DNA of 64,000 bases. Origin: Luteimonas vadosa. Lineage in GTDB: Bacteria; Pseudomonadota; Gammaproteobacteria; Xanthomonadales; Xanthomonadaceae. The translations under genes were made by a program, and so were the position numbers. Position 1 is the stretch's first letter; every line of letters begins with the position of its first letter. Below, one piece after another: positions 1 to 9,266 of this stretch. The DNA lies in NCBI RefSeq assembly GCF_039543545.1, contig NZ_BAABJY010000001.1, positions 992,001 to 1,056,000 on the forward strand, read 5' to 3'. The notes under the pieces were generated by a model, which worked only from the letters and a program-made list of their open reading frames with translations, was not told the DNA's origin and made no database searches.

Positions 1-189
1 CATGTCCAGGTAGCTCTGCTTGGACGGCGCCGGGCCGATGCACACCGACTCGTCGGCCATGGCCACGTGCTTGAGGTTGCGGTCCACGGTGGAGTGCACG
101 GCGACGGTGCGGATGCCCAGCGCGTGGCAGGCACGCAGGATGCGCAGCGCGATCTCGCCGCGGTTGGCGATGACGACCTTGTCGAGCAT
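1..189 (-). CDS. accC: acetyl-CoA carboxylase, biotin carboxylase subunit (5' part only)
   Basis: Biotin carboxylase uses ATP and bicarbonate to carboxylate the biotin on BCCP, the first half-reaction of acetyl-CoA carboxylase in fatty acid synthesis. Only the first 63 residues are in the window; the gene runs off the left edge. The visible part begins MLDKVVIANRGEIALRI, the classic N-terminus of the family, followed by the ALGIRTVAVHS stretch and the CIGPAPSKQSYL segment of the biotin carboxylase N-domain. The ATG lies 10 bp after the accB stop, so the two are cotranscribed, as in other gammaproteobacteria. Identification is firm; nothing can be said about the C-terminal part. Confidence 0.95.
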   Translation of the reverse strand, partial: MLDKVVIANRGEIALRILRACHALGIRTVAVHSTVDRNLKHVAMADESVCIGPAPSKQSYLDM

Positions 190-199
190 GCCGGCCGCC

Positions 200-694
200 T
201 CAGCCGATCACGAACAGCGGCTGGTCGAATTCGACCGGTTGCCCGCTCTCGCCCAGGATGCTCTTGACCGTGCCGGACACGTCGGCCTCGATCGGATTGA
301 ACATCTTCATCGCCTCGATGATGCCAAGCGTCTCGCCGGCCTTGACCGACTGGCCGACGGTGACGAAGGGCGGTTTGTCCGGCGCGGGCGAGGTGTAGAA
401 CGTGCCGACCATCGGCGAGCGCACCACGTGCCCGTCGGGCAGGGGCTGCCCGGAGCCGGCATCGCCGTCGCCGTGCGAGGCGCGGGGGCTGCCGCCGGTC
501 GCGGCATCGACGGGCGACTGCATCGGCATCGGCTGCGGTGCCGGGGCATGCATCGCGGGCGCGGCGTGCACCACGTGGCCGCCGGCGGGCGTGCGTGCCA
601 GGCGCACTGACTCCTCGCCTTCCTTGATCTCGATCTCGGAGAGGTTGGACTCCTCCAGCAGGTCGATCAGCTTCTTGATTTTTCTCAGGTCCAT
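200..694 (-). CDS. accB: biotin carboxyl carrier protein of acetyl-CoA carboxylase
   Basis: BCCP carries the biotin that shuttles CO2 from AccC to the carboxyltransferase AccAD. The 164-residue protein has the conserved N-terminal helix region (MDLRKIKKLIDLLEES), a flexible Ala/Pro/Met-rich linker (about residues 35-85), and a C-terminal biotinyl domain (about 88-164) with the biotinylation motif EAMKM, the modified lysine being K130. I chose the internal ATG at 694 because family members start MDLRKIK; an in-frame ATG nine codons upstream only adds an unconserved MPTTPTEAP. It lies 63 bp after aroQ and 10 bp before accC, consistent with an aroQ-accB-accC operon. Confidence 0.96.
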   Translation of the reverse strand: MDLRKIKKLIDLLEESNLSEIEIKEGEESVRLARTPAGGHVVHAAPAMHAPAPQPMPMQSPVDAATGGSPRASHGDGDAGSGQPLPDGHVVRSPMVGTFYTSPAPDKPPFVTVGQSVKAGETLGIIEAMKMFNPIEADVSGTVKSILGESGQPVEFDQPLFVIG

Positions 695-757
695 GGGGGC
701 CTCGGTTGGTGTCGTCGGCATCCGTGGCCGGATGCGCGCTCGGTCAAGGAAAACAGG

Positions 758-1207
758 TCAGGGGTCGCGCCGGTCCAGGCGCTGCATGGCCGCGGCCAGC
801 GCCAGCCCGTAGGACAGCGGACCGAAACCGGAGACCACGCCCACGGCGAGGTCGCTGAAATAACTGGTGGCGCGGAAGGGCTCGCGCGCATGCGGGTTGG
901 ACAGGTGGACTTCGATGAAGGGGATCGCGACGGCGGCCAGCGCATCGCGCAGCGCCACCGAGGTGTGGGTGAACCCGGCCGGGTTGACCAGCAGGAACGC
1001 GATGCCTTCCTCGCGACTGGCGTGGACGCGCTCGACCAGGGCGTGTTCGGCATTGGACTGGAAGGAGGCGAGGGCATGGCCCGCCGCCTCGGCCCGCGCG
1101 GACAGGTCGGCGTCGATCTCCGCCAGGGTGGCCCGGCCGTAGACGTCGGGCTCGCGGCTGCCAAGCAGGTTGAGGTTGGGCCCGTGAAGGACCAGCAGCT
1201 TCGCCAT
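758..1207 (-). CDS. aroQ: type II 3-dehydroquinate dehydratase
   Basis: Converts 3-dehydroquinate to 3-dehydroshikimate in the shikimate pathway. The 149-residue length is typical for the dodecameric type II enzyme. The N-terminus has LVLHGPNLNLLGSREP followed by the catalytic tyrosine Y23 (VYG). The NPAGFTHTS loop (residues 75-83) and the catalytic histidine H101 in EVHLSNP are present, as is R112 in the substrate-binding FR. It is first in an apparent operon with accB and accC. The 133 bp upstream (1208-1340) separate it from the tlpA-like gene on the same strand and presumably hold its promoter; I see no convincing -35/-10 pair there. Confidence 0.96.
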   Translation of the reverse strand: MAKLLVLHGPNLNLLGSREPDVYGRATLAEIDADLSARAEAAGHALASFQSNAEHALVERVHASREEGIAFLLVNPAGFTHTSVALRDALAAVAIPFIEVHLSNPHAREPFRATSYFSDLAVGVVSGFGPLSYGLALAAAMQRLDRRDP

Positions 1208-1340
1208 GCGCGAGGGAGGCCGGGAACAGGGCGGCCAGTTTGCTGGAAAGTGCAGATACTGTCCAGATCGACGAAGTTTCGCCGAATTCCGCCGTTTTAA
1301 TCGGTTGTTTGAGTGTTGGCTCTAACCAGGCCGGCCGGCG

Positions 1341-1937
1341 TCAGGGCTGGACCCAGGCGTCGATTTCGCCGGCCTCGAACGGCCCGATCTGCTGCTTCAG
1401 CAACCGGCCCTCGGCCGAGATCAGCACCGAATAGGGCAGCACGCCGCGGCGGTTGCCGAGCTGCACACCGGCATCGCCGGGGCCCGGGGCGTCCACGGCA
1501 ATGGGGTAGCTCACCGGCACCCGCGCCAGGAAGGCGCGCACGGCGTCCTCTTCATCCAGCGCGATACCGACCACTTGCACGCCGTTGTCGCCTTGTTCGA
1601 CGGAGAAGCGTTGCAGCTCCGGCATTTCGGCAATGCAGGGCCCGCACCAGCTGGCCCACACGTTCACCAGCAGGGGGCGGCCGGTGAAGTCGGCCGGGAG
1701 CACCACGCGGCCGCCGTCCAGGAGGCGGACGGGGATCGCCGGCACGGGTTGCCCCCGGGTGGCGACGGCCAGCCCGCCGGGGGGTGCCGGCGTGACCAGG
1801 TCGATGGCCGATTGCACCACGTGTTGGCCCCATTCGGTCCGCAGCAACGGCCCCGGGCCGTGGATGGCGAAGCCGGCGACCACGCCCAGCGTCGCGGCCA
1901 CGAAGGCGACCAGCAGGACCTTGCCGCTGCCCCGCAT
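1341..1937 (-). CDS. TlpA-like membrane-anchored thioredoxin-fold protein
   Basis: A 198-residue periplasmic thiol-disulfide protein of the TlpA/ResA type. An uncleaved N-terminal membrane segment (about residues 6-24) is followed by a redoxin/AhpC-TSA-like thioredoxin fold. VNVWASWCGPC carries the redox pair C98 and C101 (WCGPC), and the cis-proline region is near LPYS (167-170). The ATG overlaps the dsbD stop in a TGATG arrangement, so translation is probably coupled and the protein is a likely partner or client reductant of DsbD. It may serve cytochrome c maturation or reduction of other periplasmic thiols; the exact substrate cannot be read from sequence. An open frame continues upstream through dsbD codons, but that part is not protein-like. 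Confidence 0.85.
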   Translation of the reverse strand: MRGSGKVLLVAFVAATLGVVAGFAIHGPGPLLRTEWGQHVVQSAIDLVTPAPPGGLAVATRGQPVPAIPVRLLDGGRVVLPADFTGRPLLVNVWASWCGPCIAEMPELQRFSVEQGDNGVQVVGIALDEEDAVRAFLARVPVSYPIAVDAPGPGDAGVQLGNRRGVLPYSVLISAEGRLLKQQIGPFEAGEIDAWVQP

Positions 1938-4402
1938 CAGGGCGCGGTGCCGGCACGACGGACGCGCGCGACGAAGGGTTCGGCCTTCTCGAAGCCGAAC
2001 AGTCGCAGCTCCCGGCGCTCGCGGCCATCGGCATAGAACAGGGTGGCCGGCGGCCCGATGATGCCAAGCCGCTTCATCAGCGCCTGGTCCACGGCGTCGT
2101 TGGCGGTAACGTCGGCCTTGAGCAGGACGAAGTCGGCCAGCGCGGCGTGCACTTCGGGCCGGGTGAAGGTGTATTTCTCCATTTCCTTGCAGGCCACGCA
2201 CCAGTCCGCGTAGAAGTCGAACAGCAGCGGCTTGCCGGCCGACCGCGCCGCGGCGACCTCGCGATCGAGGTCGGCCAGCGACTTGATGGTGCGGAAGGGG
2301 AGCTCGCGGTTTTCCCCTTGGCCGAAGGCACCCGCCAGCGGCTGCAGCGGGTCGCGTCCGCCGGCCATCGCCCCCAGCAGTTCGGCAGCGCCGACCACGG
2401 CCAGCACCAGCCCGGCGAATCGTGCCAGCCAGCGCGCGCGGTCGCCCTGCGCACGAGACAGCGCCGAGAAGGACGCCGCCGCCGCGGCCAGCGCCAACAG
2501 GCCGTACAGCGCCAGCGTCGCGGGGCCCGGCAGGATGCGCGACAGCATCCACACCGCCAGGCCCAGGAACACGAATCCGAACACGCGTTGCGCCGCGGTC
2601 ATCCACGGGCCGCTGGTCGGCATGCCGCGGCCGGCCGCGACGCCGAAGGCCAGCAACGGCACGCCCATGCCCATGCCGAGCAGGAACAGCGCCGCGCCGC
2701 CGAATACGGGGTCCTGGCTCTGGCCGATGTACAGCACCGCCGCGGCCAGCGGCGGCGCGACGCAGGGCCCGACGATCAGCGCCGACAGCGCGCCCATCGC
2801 CGCGACGCCGGCCAGCGAACCGCCCCGCTGGCGCTCGGTCACCGCGCCAAGGCGCGCGCGCAGGGCCTGCGGAAGTTGCAGCTCGTACAAGCCGAACGAC
2901 GACAGCGCCAGCGCCACGAACAGGCCCGCGAACAGCACGATGATCCACGGCGTCTGGAACGCCACCTGCAGGTTGGCGCCCAGCAGCGCCGCGACCACGC
3001 CCGCGACGGTGAACACCAGCGCGTTGGCCAGCACGTAGACGAACGACAGCAGCAGCGCGCGCCCGGTGCCCAGCCGCGTGCCGGCGCCGGCGATCAGCCC
3101 GGACAGGATCGGGATCATCGGCAGCACGCAGGGCGTGAAGGCCAGCAGCAGGCCGGCACCGAAGAAACCCAGCAGCGCCCACCAGCGTCCCGGACCGGAC
3201 AGGGATGCGGCCAGGCGGCTGTCGTCGGCGAGGCCTGCGCTGGCGTCCCCGGCGGCAGGCGTGGAAGCATCGCTGTCCTCCCCGGCGGGCCCGGGTCCGG
3301 CGTCGATGGATGCGCCTGGCGCGTCGTCGGCGGGCGTGGTTCCCGCCAAGCCTTCCGGCGTCCCGGCCAGCGGGATCCCGGTGCCTTGGCCGGCAGCCGG
3401 CGTCGGCGCGGACGTCGTCGCGTCCATCCCCGCGGCATCGGCGCCGGCGGTACCGACGGCGGCCGCCGGCAGCGCGATGCGCACGGTGCGGGTCATCGGC
3501 GGGTAGCAAATGCCGTCGTCCTGGCAGCCTTGGAAGGTGGCCGTGAGCACCACGGTCCGCGCTTGACCGGTGGCGCGGCGCAGCGGCACGGGCACGTCGA
3601 CCTGGTCGAAATACACCACGACGTTGCCGAAGTGCTCGTCGTAGTGCTGTTCGCCCCGCGGCCAGCGCGGCTTGGCGAGGGCGATGCCGGGTTGGTCCAG
3701 CTTCAGCGCCGTCCGGTCGCGGTACAGGTAATAACCGCGCGCCGGCGTGAACCGCAGCAGCAAGGTGTTGCCGTCGCCGGCGATGGCTTCGAACCCGAAG
3801 GCCTGTTCCGGCGGAAGTGGCAGGGGGTCGGTGGCACCGGCGATCCGCGCCCCCGGAAGCGGCGACGCCGATGGCGTCGCGAGCGACCGCCCCAGCGCGG
3901 CGAAGCCGGCATCGGCGCGCGGCGCCGCGCCCGCGCCGGCGGCAGCGGCCGGGAGGTCCACTTGCACGGTGCGCACCTGGGGCGGATAGCACACCCCGAC
4001 ATCGGCGCAGCCCTGGTACTTGATCCGCAGCTGGACCCGGCGCGCGCCGGCGGCGGCCTCGCCGGGCAGCACCGCGCGCAGCTGCCCGCGGTAGGTCTCG
4101 ACATCGCCGAAGAATTCGTCGGTGTAGCGCTTGCCGGTTGGCAGTTGCAGCGTCCCGGCGTCGAATCCGCCGCCGACCACCTCGACCGCCGTGCGGTGCC
4201 GGTAGAGGTAGTAGCCCTCGGCGATCGTAAAGGCCACGACGATGCGGTCGCGGGCCGAGGACTCGGCCCGCAGCACGAAGGCCTGGTCGACCGGCAGCAG
4301 CTCGTCCTCGTCGACCGCGGCCTGGACGGCCTGCGGGCAGGCCAGGGCCGCGCACAACGCGAATGCCGCGAACGCGCGGCGCAGGACGGACGATGGGTTC
4401 AC
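1937..4402 (-). CDS. dsbD: thiol:disulfide interchange protein DsbD with tandem alpha domains
   Basis: DsbD moves electrons from cytoplasmic thioredoxin across the inner membrane to periplasmic reductases. This 821-residue form is much longer than E. coli DsbD (about 565). After a signal peptide (about 1-28) there are two consecutive alpha domains, each with the paired cysteines of the family: QGCADVGVCYPP (C132/C138) and QGCQDDGICYPP (C293/C299). An Ala/Pro/Gly-rich linker (about 315-400) leads to the membrane beta domain (about 405-670) with C425 in TPCVLP and C547 in VGPCVAPP. The C-terminal thioredoxin domain has ADWCVAC (C735/C738). The start overlaps cutA by 4 nt and the end overlaps the tlpA-like gene by 1 nt, so the three form one operon. 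Confidence 0.95.
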   Translation of the reverse strand: MNPSSVLRRAFAAFALCAALACPQAVQAAVDEDELLPVDQAFVLRAESSARDRIVVAFTIAEGYYLYRHRTAVEVVGGGFDAGTLQLPTGKRYTDEFFGDVETYRGQLRAVLPGEAAAGARRVQLRIKYQGCADVGVCYPPQVRTVQVDLPAAAAGAGAAPRADAGFAALGRSLATPSASPLPGARIAGATDPLPLPPEQAFGFEAIAGDGNTLLLRFTPARGYYLYRDRTALKLDQPGIALAKPRWPRGEQHYDEHFGNVVVYFDQVDVPVPLRRATGQARTVVLTATFQGCQDDGICYPPMTRTVRIALPAAAVGTAGADAAGMDATTSAPTPAAGQGTGIPLAGTPEGLAGTTPADDAPGASIDAGPGPAGEDSDASTPAAGDASAGLADDSRLAASLSGPGRWWALLGFFGAGLLLAFTPCVLPMIPILSGLIAGAGTRLGTGRALLLSFVYVLANALVFTVAGVVAALLGANLQVAFQTPWIIVLFAGLFVALALSSFGLYELQLPQALRARLGAVTERQRGGSLAGVAAMGALSALIVGPCVAPPLAAAVLYIGQSQDPVFGGAALFLLGMGMGVPLLAFGVAAGRGMPTSGPWMTAAQRVFGFVFLGLAVWMLSRILPGPATLALYGLLALAAAAASFSALSRAQGDRARWLARFAGLVLAVVGAAELLGAMAGGRDPLQPLAGAFGQGENRELPFRTIKSLADLDREVAAARSAGKPLLFDFYADWCVACKEMEKYTFTRPEVHAALADFVLLKADVTANDAVDQALMKRLGIIGPPATLFYADGRERRELRLFGFEKAEPFVARVRRAGTAP

Positions 4403-4743
4403 CGTGGACTGGCTCCGGGGCGGGACGCGTCGGCGACCCAGGCAAGGTAGGCGGCCGAGCCGCCGCTGGCTTGGACCGCGACGACCTCGGGCAGTTCATA
4501 GGGGTGCAGTTCGGCCAGCCTCGCGGACAGGGCGGCGACGCGGTCGCTGCCGGTCTTGGCCAGGAGCAGGATCTCGTCGGCCTGCTCCACGGCGTCCCGC
4601 CACCGGTACACCGAGCGCAGCCCCGGCAGCACGTTGACGCAGGCGGCCAGCCGCTCCTCGACCACCGCCTCGGCCAGGCGCGAGGCCGTGGCGGCGTCCG
4701 GGCAGGTGCAATAGACGAGGCTGACGGCGGGTGCAGGCGGCAT
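4399..4743 (-). CDS. cutA: divalent-cation tolerance protein CutA
   Basis: Small trimeric PII-like protein of the CutA1 family, linked in E. coli to copper and divalent-cation tolerance, although its biochemical role is unsettled. At 114 residues it is a typical length. The family hallmarks are visible: VYCTCPD, AEAVVEERLAACVNVLPG, SVYRWRDAVEQADEILLLAKT, and LHPYELPEVVAV near the C-terminus. The gene ends inside the dsbD start (4-nt overlap), a very common CutA-DsbD pairing in gammaproteobacteria. It heads the cutA-dsbD-tlpA operon, transcribed away from groES. Confidence 0.95.
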   Translation of the reverse strand: MPPAPAVSLVYCTCPDAATASRLAEAVVEERLAACVNVLPGLRSVYRWRDAVEQADEILLLAKTGSDRVAALSARLAELHPYELPEVVAVQASGGSAAYLAWVADASRPGASPR

Positions 4744-4846
4744 GCGGGGATTCTACCGGTCGGTCGCGCCGGGCTGGTTCCCTCGAGCGAAGCGCCAGTG
4801 GGGTCCGACGCGGCGCGACTACCCGCCGACGATTCGACTGCCGCCC

Positions 4847-4874
4847 CTTGAATCGCCCACGGCCGTACCCATGT
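4847..4874 (+). promoter_or_regulatory. candidate sigma-32 (heat-shock) promoter of groESL
   Basis: CTTGAA at 4847-4852 and ACCCATGT at 4867-4874, separated by 14 bp, fit the heat-shock sigma factor pattern CTTGAA / CCCCAT-T with normal spacing. It lies about 140 bp upstream of the groES ATG, so transcription would start near 4880 and the CIRCE operator would fall inside the 5' leader. Seen by eye; one mismatch in the -10 core. Confidence 0.6.
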
Positions 4875-4917
4875 CACGGGCATCCCCGGCCCGCGCCGGG
4901 TTTTCGTGCCCGCGGGT

Positions 4918-4944
4918 TTGGCACTCGGCACTCCCGACTGCTAG
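4918..4944. promoter_or_regulatory. CIRCE operator (HrcA binding site)
   Basis: Left arm TTGGCACTC (4918-4926), 9-bp spacer, right arm GACTGCTAG (4936-4944). The CIRCE consensus is TTAGCACTC-N9-GAGTGCTAA; the arms match 8/9 and 7/9. The site lies 69 bp upstream of the groES start. Known function: HrcA repressor binds CIRCE and is released on heat shock. hrcA is not in this window. Confidence 0.82.
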
Positions 4945-5013
4945 CATCCGCGCCCTGCTTCACCGCCTCTTGATCTTTTTTCTTCCACCAATCAATTACT
5001 TGCGAGGGTTGCA

Positions 5014-5301
5014 ATGAATCTCAAGCCGCTCTACGACCGCGTGGTCGTCAAGCCCATCGAAGCCGACGAAGTCACGGCCGGTGGCATCGTCATTCCCGAC
5101 AACGCCAAGGAAAAGCCCACCAAGGGCGAAGTGGTCGCGGTCGGCGAGGGCAAGCCGCTGGACAACGGCAGCCTGCGCGCCCCGAAGATCAAGGTCGGCG
5201 ACAAGGTCATCTACGGCCAGTACTCCGGCAGCGCCTACAAGCACGAAGGCACCGAATACAAGATCGTGCGCGAAGACGACATCCTCGCCGTCATCGGCTG
5301 A
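5014..5301 (+). CDS. groES: co-chaperonin GroES (Cpn10)
   Basis: Heptameric lid of the GroEL chaperonin. The 95-residue protein starts MNLKPLYDRVVVKPIEADE and contains the mobile-loop segment (about 17-35, EVTAGGIVIPDNAKEKPT), GEVVAVGEGKPLDNG, KVGDKVIYGQYSG, and the C-terminal YKIVREDDILAVIG. A ribosome site GAGGGTTGCA lies just before the ATG. It is followed 56 bp later by groEL. Expression is predicted to be under both a sigma-32-like promoter (4847-4874) and a CIRCE operator (4918-4944). Confidence 0.98.
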   Translation: MNLKPLYDRVVVKPIEADEVTAGGIVIPDNAKEKPTKGEVVAVGEGKPLDNGSLRAPKIKVGDKVIYGQYSGSAYKHEGTEYKIVREDDILAVIG

Positions 5302-5357
5302 GCCGTCCCGCCGCACGACGCTCCCCCTTTTACTGACTCCCTATCGAGGTAACTGCA

Positions 5358-7004
<1,647 letters not shown>

Positions 7005-7031
7005 TCCGGCCCCACGGCTGCACCGCGACAC

Positions 7032-7061
7032 AAAAGCCCCGCAGCGATGCGGGGCTTTTTT
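7032..7061 (+). terminator. intrinsic terminator of groESL
   Basis: AAAAGCCCCGC, loop agcgat, GCGGGGCTTTTTT: an 11-bp stem with flanking A and T tracts, 28 bp after the groEL stop. The A tract means it may also work for the convergent gene at 7092-9155. Confidence 0.9.
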
Positions 7062-7091
7062 CATGAAGCGTATCGATCCGCGACCCGGGGG

Positions 7092-9155
7092 TTACTCCAG
7101 CCAGGGGTTGCGCATCGGCTCCACCTTGGCGACGTCCGGCGCCGCCTGCACCCGCTGGATCTGCGCGCGCAGTTGCTCGGCGATCTTGGCTTCGACCGGC
7201 AACTTCTCCTGGTCGAGCAGGCGCCGGTAGGCACCGATCGCCTCGTCGCGGCGTCCCAGCCGCACGTAGGCGTTGCCCAGCTCCACGCCTGCATCGACCG
7301 CCTGTGGTCCCAGCGGCACCACTTCCTCCAGCCGCGCCGCGACCAGGGCCCAGTCGTCGCCATTCTCCTTGTAGATGTAATCCATGACCTTCCTCTTGAG
7401 ACTGCCCGCGCGCGACTGCGGTCGCACCAGGGTGCCGCGCCAGATGCCGACGTGGCCGTAGCGCGCCACCATCCGCATGTCGCGAAACACCACCTCCGGG
7501 TCCCAGTCCCACTGCGGCCACGGCAGGGTGCTGGGCATGGGATAGATGAACCAGCCATCGAAGCGTCCCTCGACGTTGGTGTCGTCCAGGGACTCGACGA
7601 AGCGACGCTGCCGCAGTCCGGCCGCACGCATCTGCGGCTCGCCTACCCAGTAATCCACGTACATCGGCAGTCCAGAGGGCGCGATGTGGCGATCGTGGAA
7701 GGCGCGCAGCTCGTGAAAGCGCTGGCCCAGGTCCGTGCCTTCGTCGGTGAAGTAGCGATGCGCGCCCTGCGTACCGCCGACGAGTTCGTTGTGGTACTCC
7801 CACAGGCGTGGTTCGCCCAGGGTCATGGCCGCGGCGACGAGGTAAGTCGCGGCCACCCCGGCCAGCATTGCATGCTGGCGGCGTTGCCATGCCCAGGCCA
7901 ACACGCCCCCGGCGAAGATCGCGGCGCCGACCACCACGGGCAGCGCGTGGCGCACCCCACCCCAGATCCCATCCGAGCCGACCAGCGCGACCATGTGGAA
8001 ACCGCAGGCCGCCACGGTCATCGCGAGGGCCCAGCGCGCGGCCGCCGGCAGCTTGCGCCGGAAGGCGAGCGGCACGCCGGCCAGCGCGAGCGCGAGCAGC
8101 GCCAATGGAAACTTCGCGAGCAGGATCGCCGGCCAGCTGAACCATGGTGGATGGCCGTTGTAGGCCCGGCCCCAGACGAAATGCATGCCGATCCCGCGCC
8201 CTTCGACGCCGGTGCGCACCGTGTCCGCCAAGCCCCACAGGTAGGCCCGCGGCAGCAGCTTGTGGCCGTCAGCGAAATGCAGCGCGGCGCGCCAGTGCGG
8301 CAGGGTCAGTTCGTCGATCTTTTCCGCCATCGGCCGGTTGAAGGCGTCACTGCCGTCCGCCCCGGCATGGAAGCGCAGGCCGTAACTCGCCCACAACAGC
8401 GCGAGCGCCACGAGTGCGGCCCCGGCCAGCATCGCCAGGCGCACGACGACGGCGCGGGGCCCCAGTTTCCAGCCCGAGAGCGCTGCCAGCGCCAGCAACA
8501 GCCCCAGCCCGCCCAGTCCGGCCAGGGCGGAGTGCTTGGCGGCGAGAGCGAGTCCCATCGCAGCACCCGTGGCGATCGCCCATCGCCACCGCCAGGTCGC
8601 CGCCAGCAGCCCGGCCGCGACCGCCGACAAGCCCAGTGACAGCGCCAGCGGCAGGTCGGTCATCACCACCGGCAAGTGCGCGCCGACCGTGGGCTCCAGC
8701 ACCAGGAAGGCCAGCGTTCCCACCGCCCAGGCCAGCCCGCAGGCGCGCCACAGCAGGCCGCCCAGCGCGAGCAGCATCAGCGCATGCAGCGACCACATGG
8801 CCCAGCGCGCCCGCGTCTGTGCGGCGCGGGAATCGTTGTCGAAGAAGAACGTCTGCTCGACCCAATCGCGTTCCTGCGATTTCTCGGTGAGCGGTTCCGC
8901 CGGTCGCAAGCGGAAGTCGTCGGGCATGAACGCGCCCGTCCACAGCTTGACCAGCGGCGGGTGCTCGGGATTGAGGTGGAATCCGCCGCCGCGCACGTAG
9001 GTGGTGCCGGCCACGATGTGCCAGGGCTCGTCGACGGTCAGGCTGTCCAGCCGGGTCCCGGCCGCGGAGCGCAGGACGGCGAGCAGCACGAGGACCAGCA
9101 ACAGGGCGGCACCGGGCCAGGACGATGATTCCGGATGCCGTGCGGGCGCTGCCAT
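7092..9155 (-). CDS. polytopic membrane glycosyltransferase (GT39/ArnT-like) with TPR-like tail
   Basis: A 687-residue inner-membrane protein with about ten to twelve hydrophobic segments. The first periplasmic loop carries LTVDEPWHIVAG (D42/E43), the acidic motif typical of GT-C enzymes that use polyprenyl-phosphate sugars (protein mannosyltransferase, ArnT). The NPEHPPLVK sequence also fits this class. After the last membrane segment (about 460) comes a soluble domain, and the final ~90 residues (VDAGVELGNAYVRLGRRDEAIGAYRRLL) look like a TPR pair. Acceptor and sugar are unknown. It is divergent from the MurG-like gene across 111 bp and converges on groEL. Confidence 0.75.
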   Translation of the reverse strand: MAAPARHPESSSWPGAALLLVLVLLAVLRSAAGTRLDSLTVDEPWHIVAGTTYVRGGGFHLNPEHPPLVKLWTGAFMPDDFRLRPAEPLTEKSQERDWVEQTFFFDNDSRAAQTRARWAMWSLHALMLLALGGLLWRACGLAWAVGTLAFLVLEPTVGAHLPVVMTDLPLALSLGLSAVAAGLLAATWRWRWAIATGAAMGLALAAKHSALAGLGGLGLLLALAALSGWKLGPRAVVVRLAMLAGAALVALALLWASYGLRFHAGADGSDAFNRPMAEKIDELTLPHWRAALHFADGHKLLPRAYLWGLADTVRTGVEGRGIGMHFVWGRAYNGHPPWFSWPAILLAKFPLALLALALAGVPLAFRRKLPAAARWALAMTVAACGFHMVALVGSDGIWGGVRHALPVVVGAAIFAGGVLAWAWQRRQHAMLAGVAATYLVAAAMTLGEPRLWEYHNELVGGTQGAHRYFTDEGTDLGQRFHELRAFHDRHIAPSGLPMYVDYWVGEPQMRAAGLRQRRFVESLDDTNVEGRFDGWFIYPMPSTLPWPQWDWDPEVVFRDMRMVARYGHVGIWRGTLVRPQSRAGSLKRKVMDYIYKENGDDWALVAARLEEVVPLGPQAVDAGVELGNAYVRLGRRDEAIGAYRRLLDQEKLPVEAKIAEQLRAQIQRVQAAPDVAKVEPMRNPWLE

Positions 9156-9266
9156 GGATCAGGAAAACGCCGGCGCGCGGGTCGACAGGACAACACGTCG
9201 ACGCGCACGCATGGCCCGTGGCCGCGCCGCTGGCTATAGTGCCCGCTGCTTTCCCGATGGCCCGCC

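Noticed and set aside
2147..4450. A 767-codon plus-strand open frame opposite dsbD
   Set aside because: Gln/Arg/His-rich antisense artefact with no recognisable domain.
1341..4931. A 1196-codon minus-strand open frame suggesting a giant fusion spanning cutA, dsbD and the tlpA-like gene
   Set aside because: Only its last 198 codons (the TlpA-like part) are protein-like; the rest is Arg/Pro/Ala-rich shadow of dsbD and cutA, which have clear homology in their own frames.
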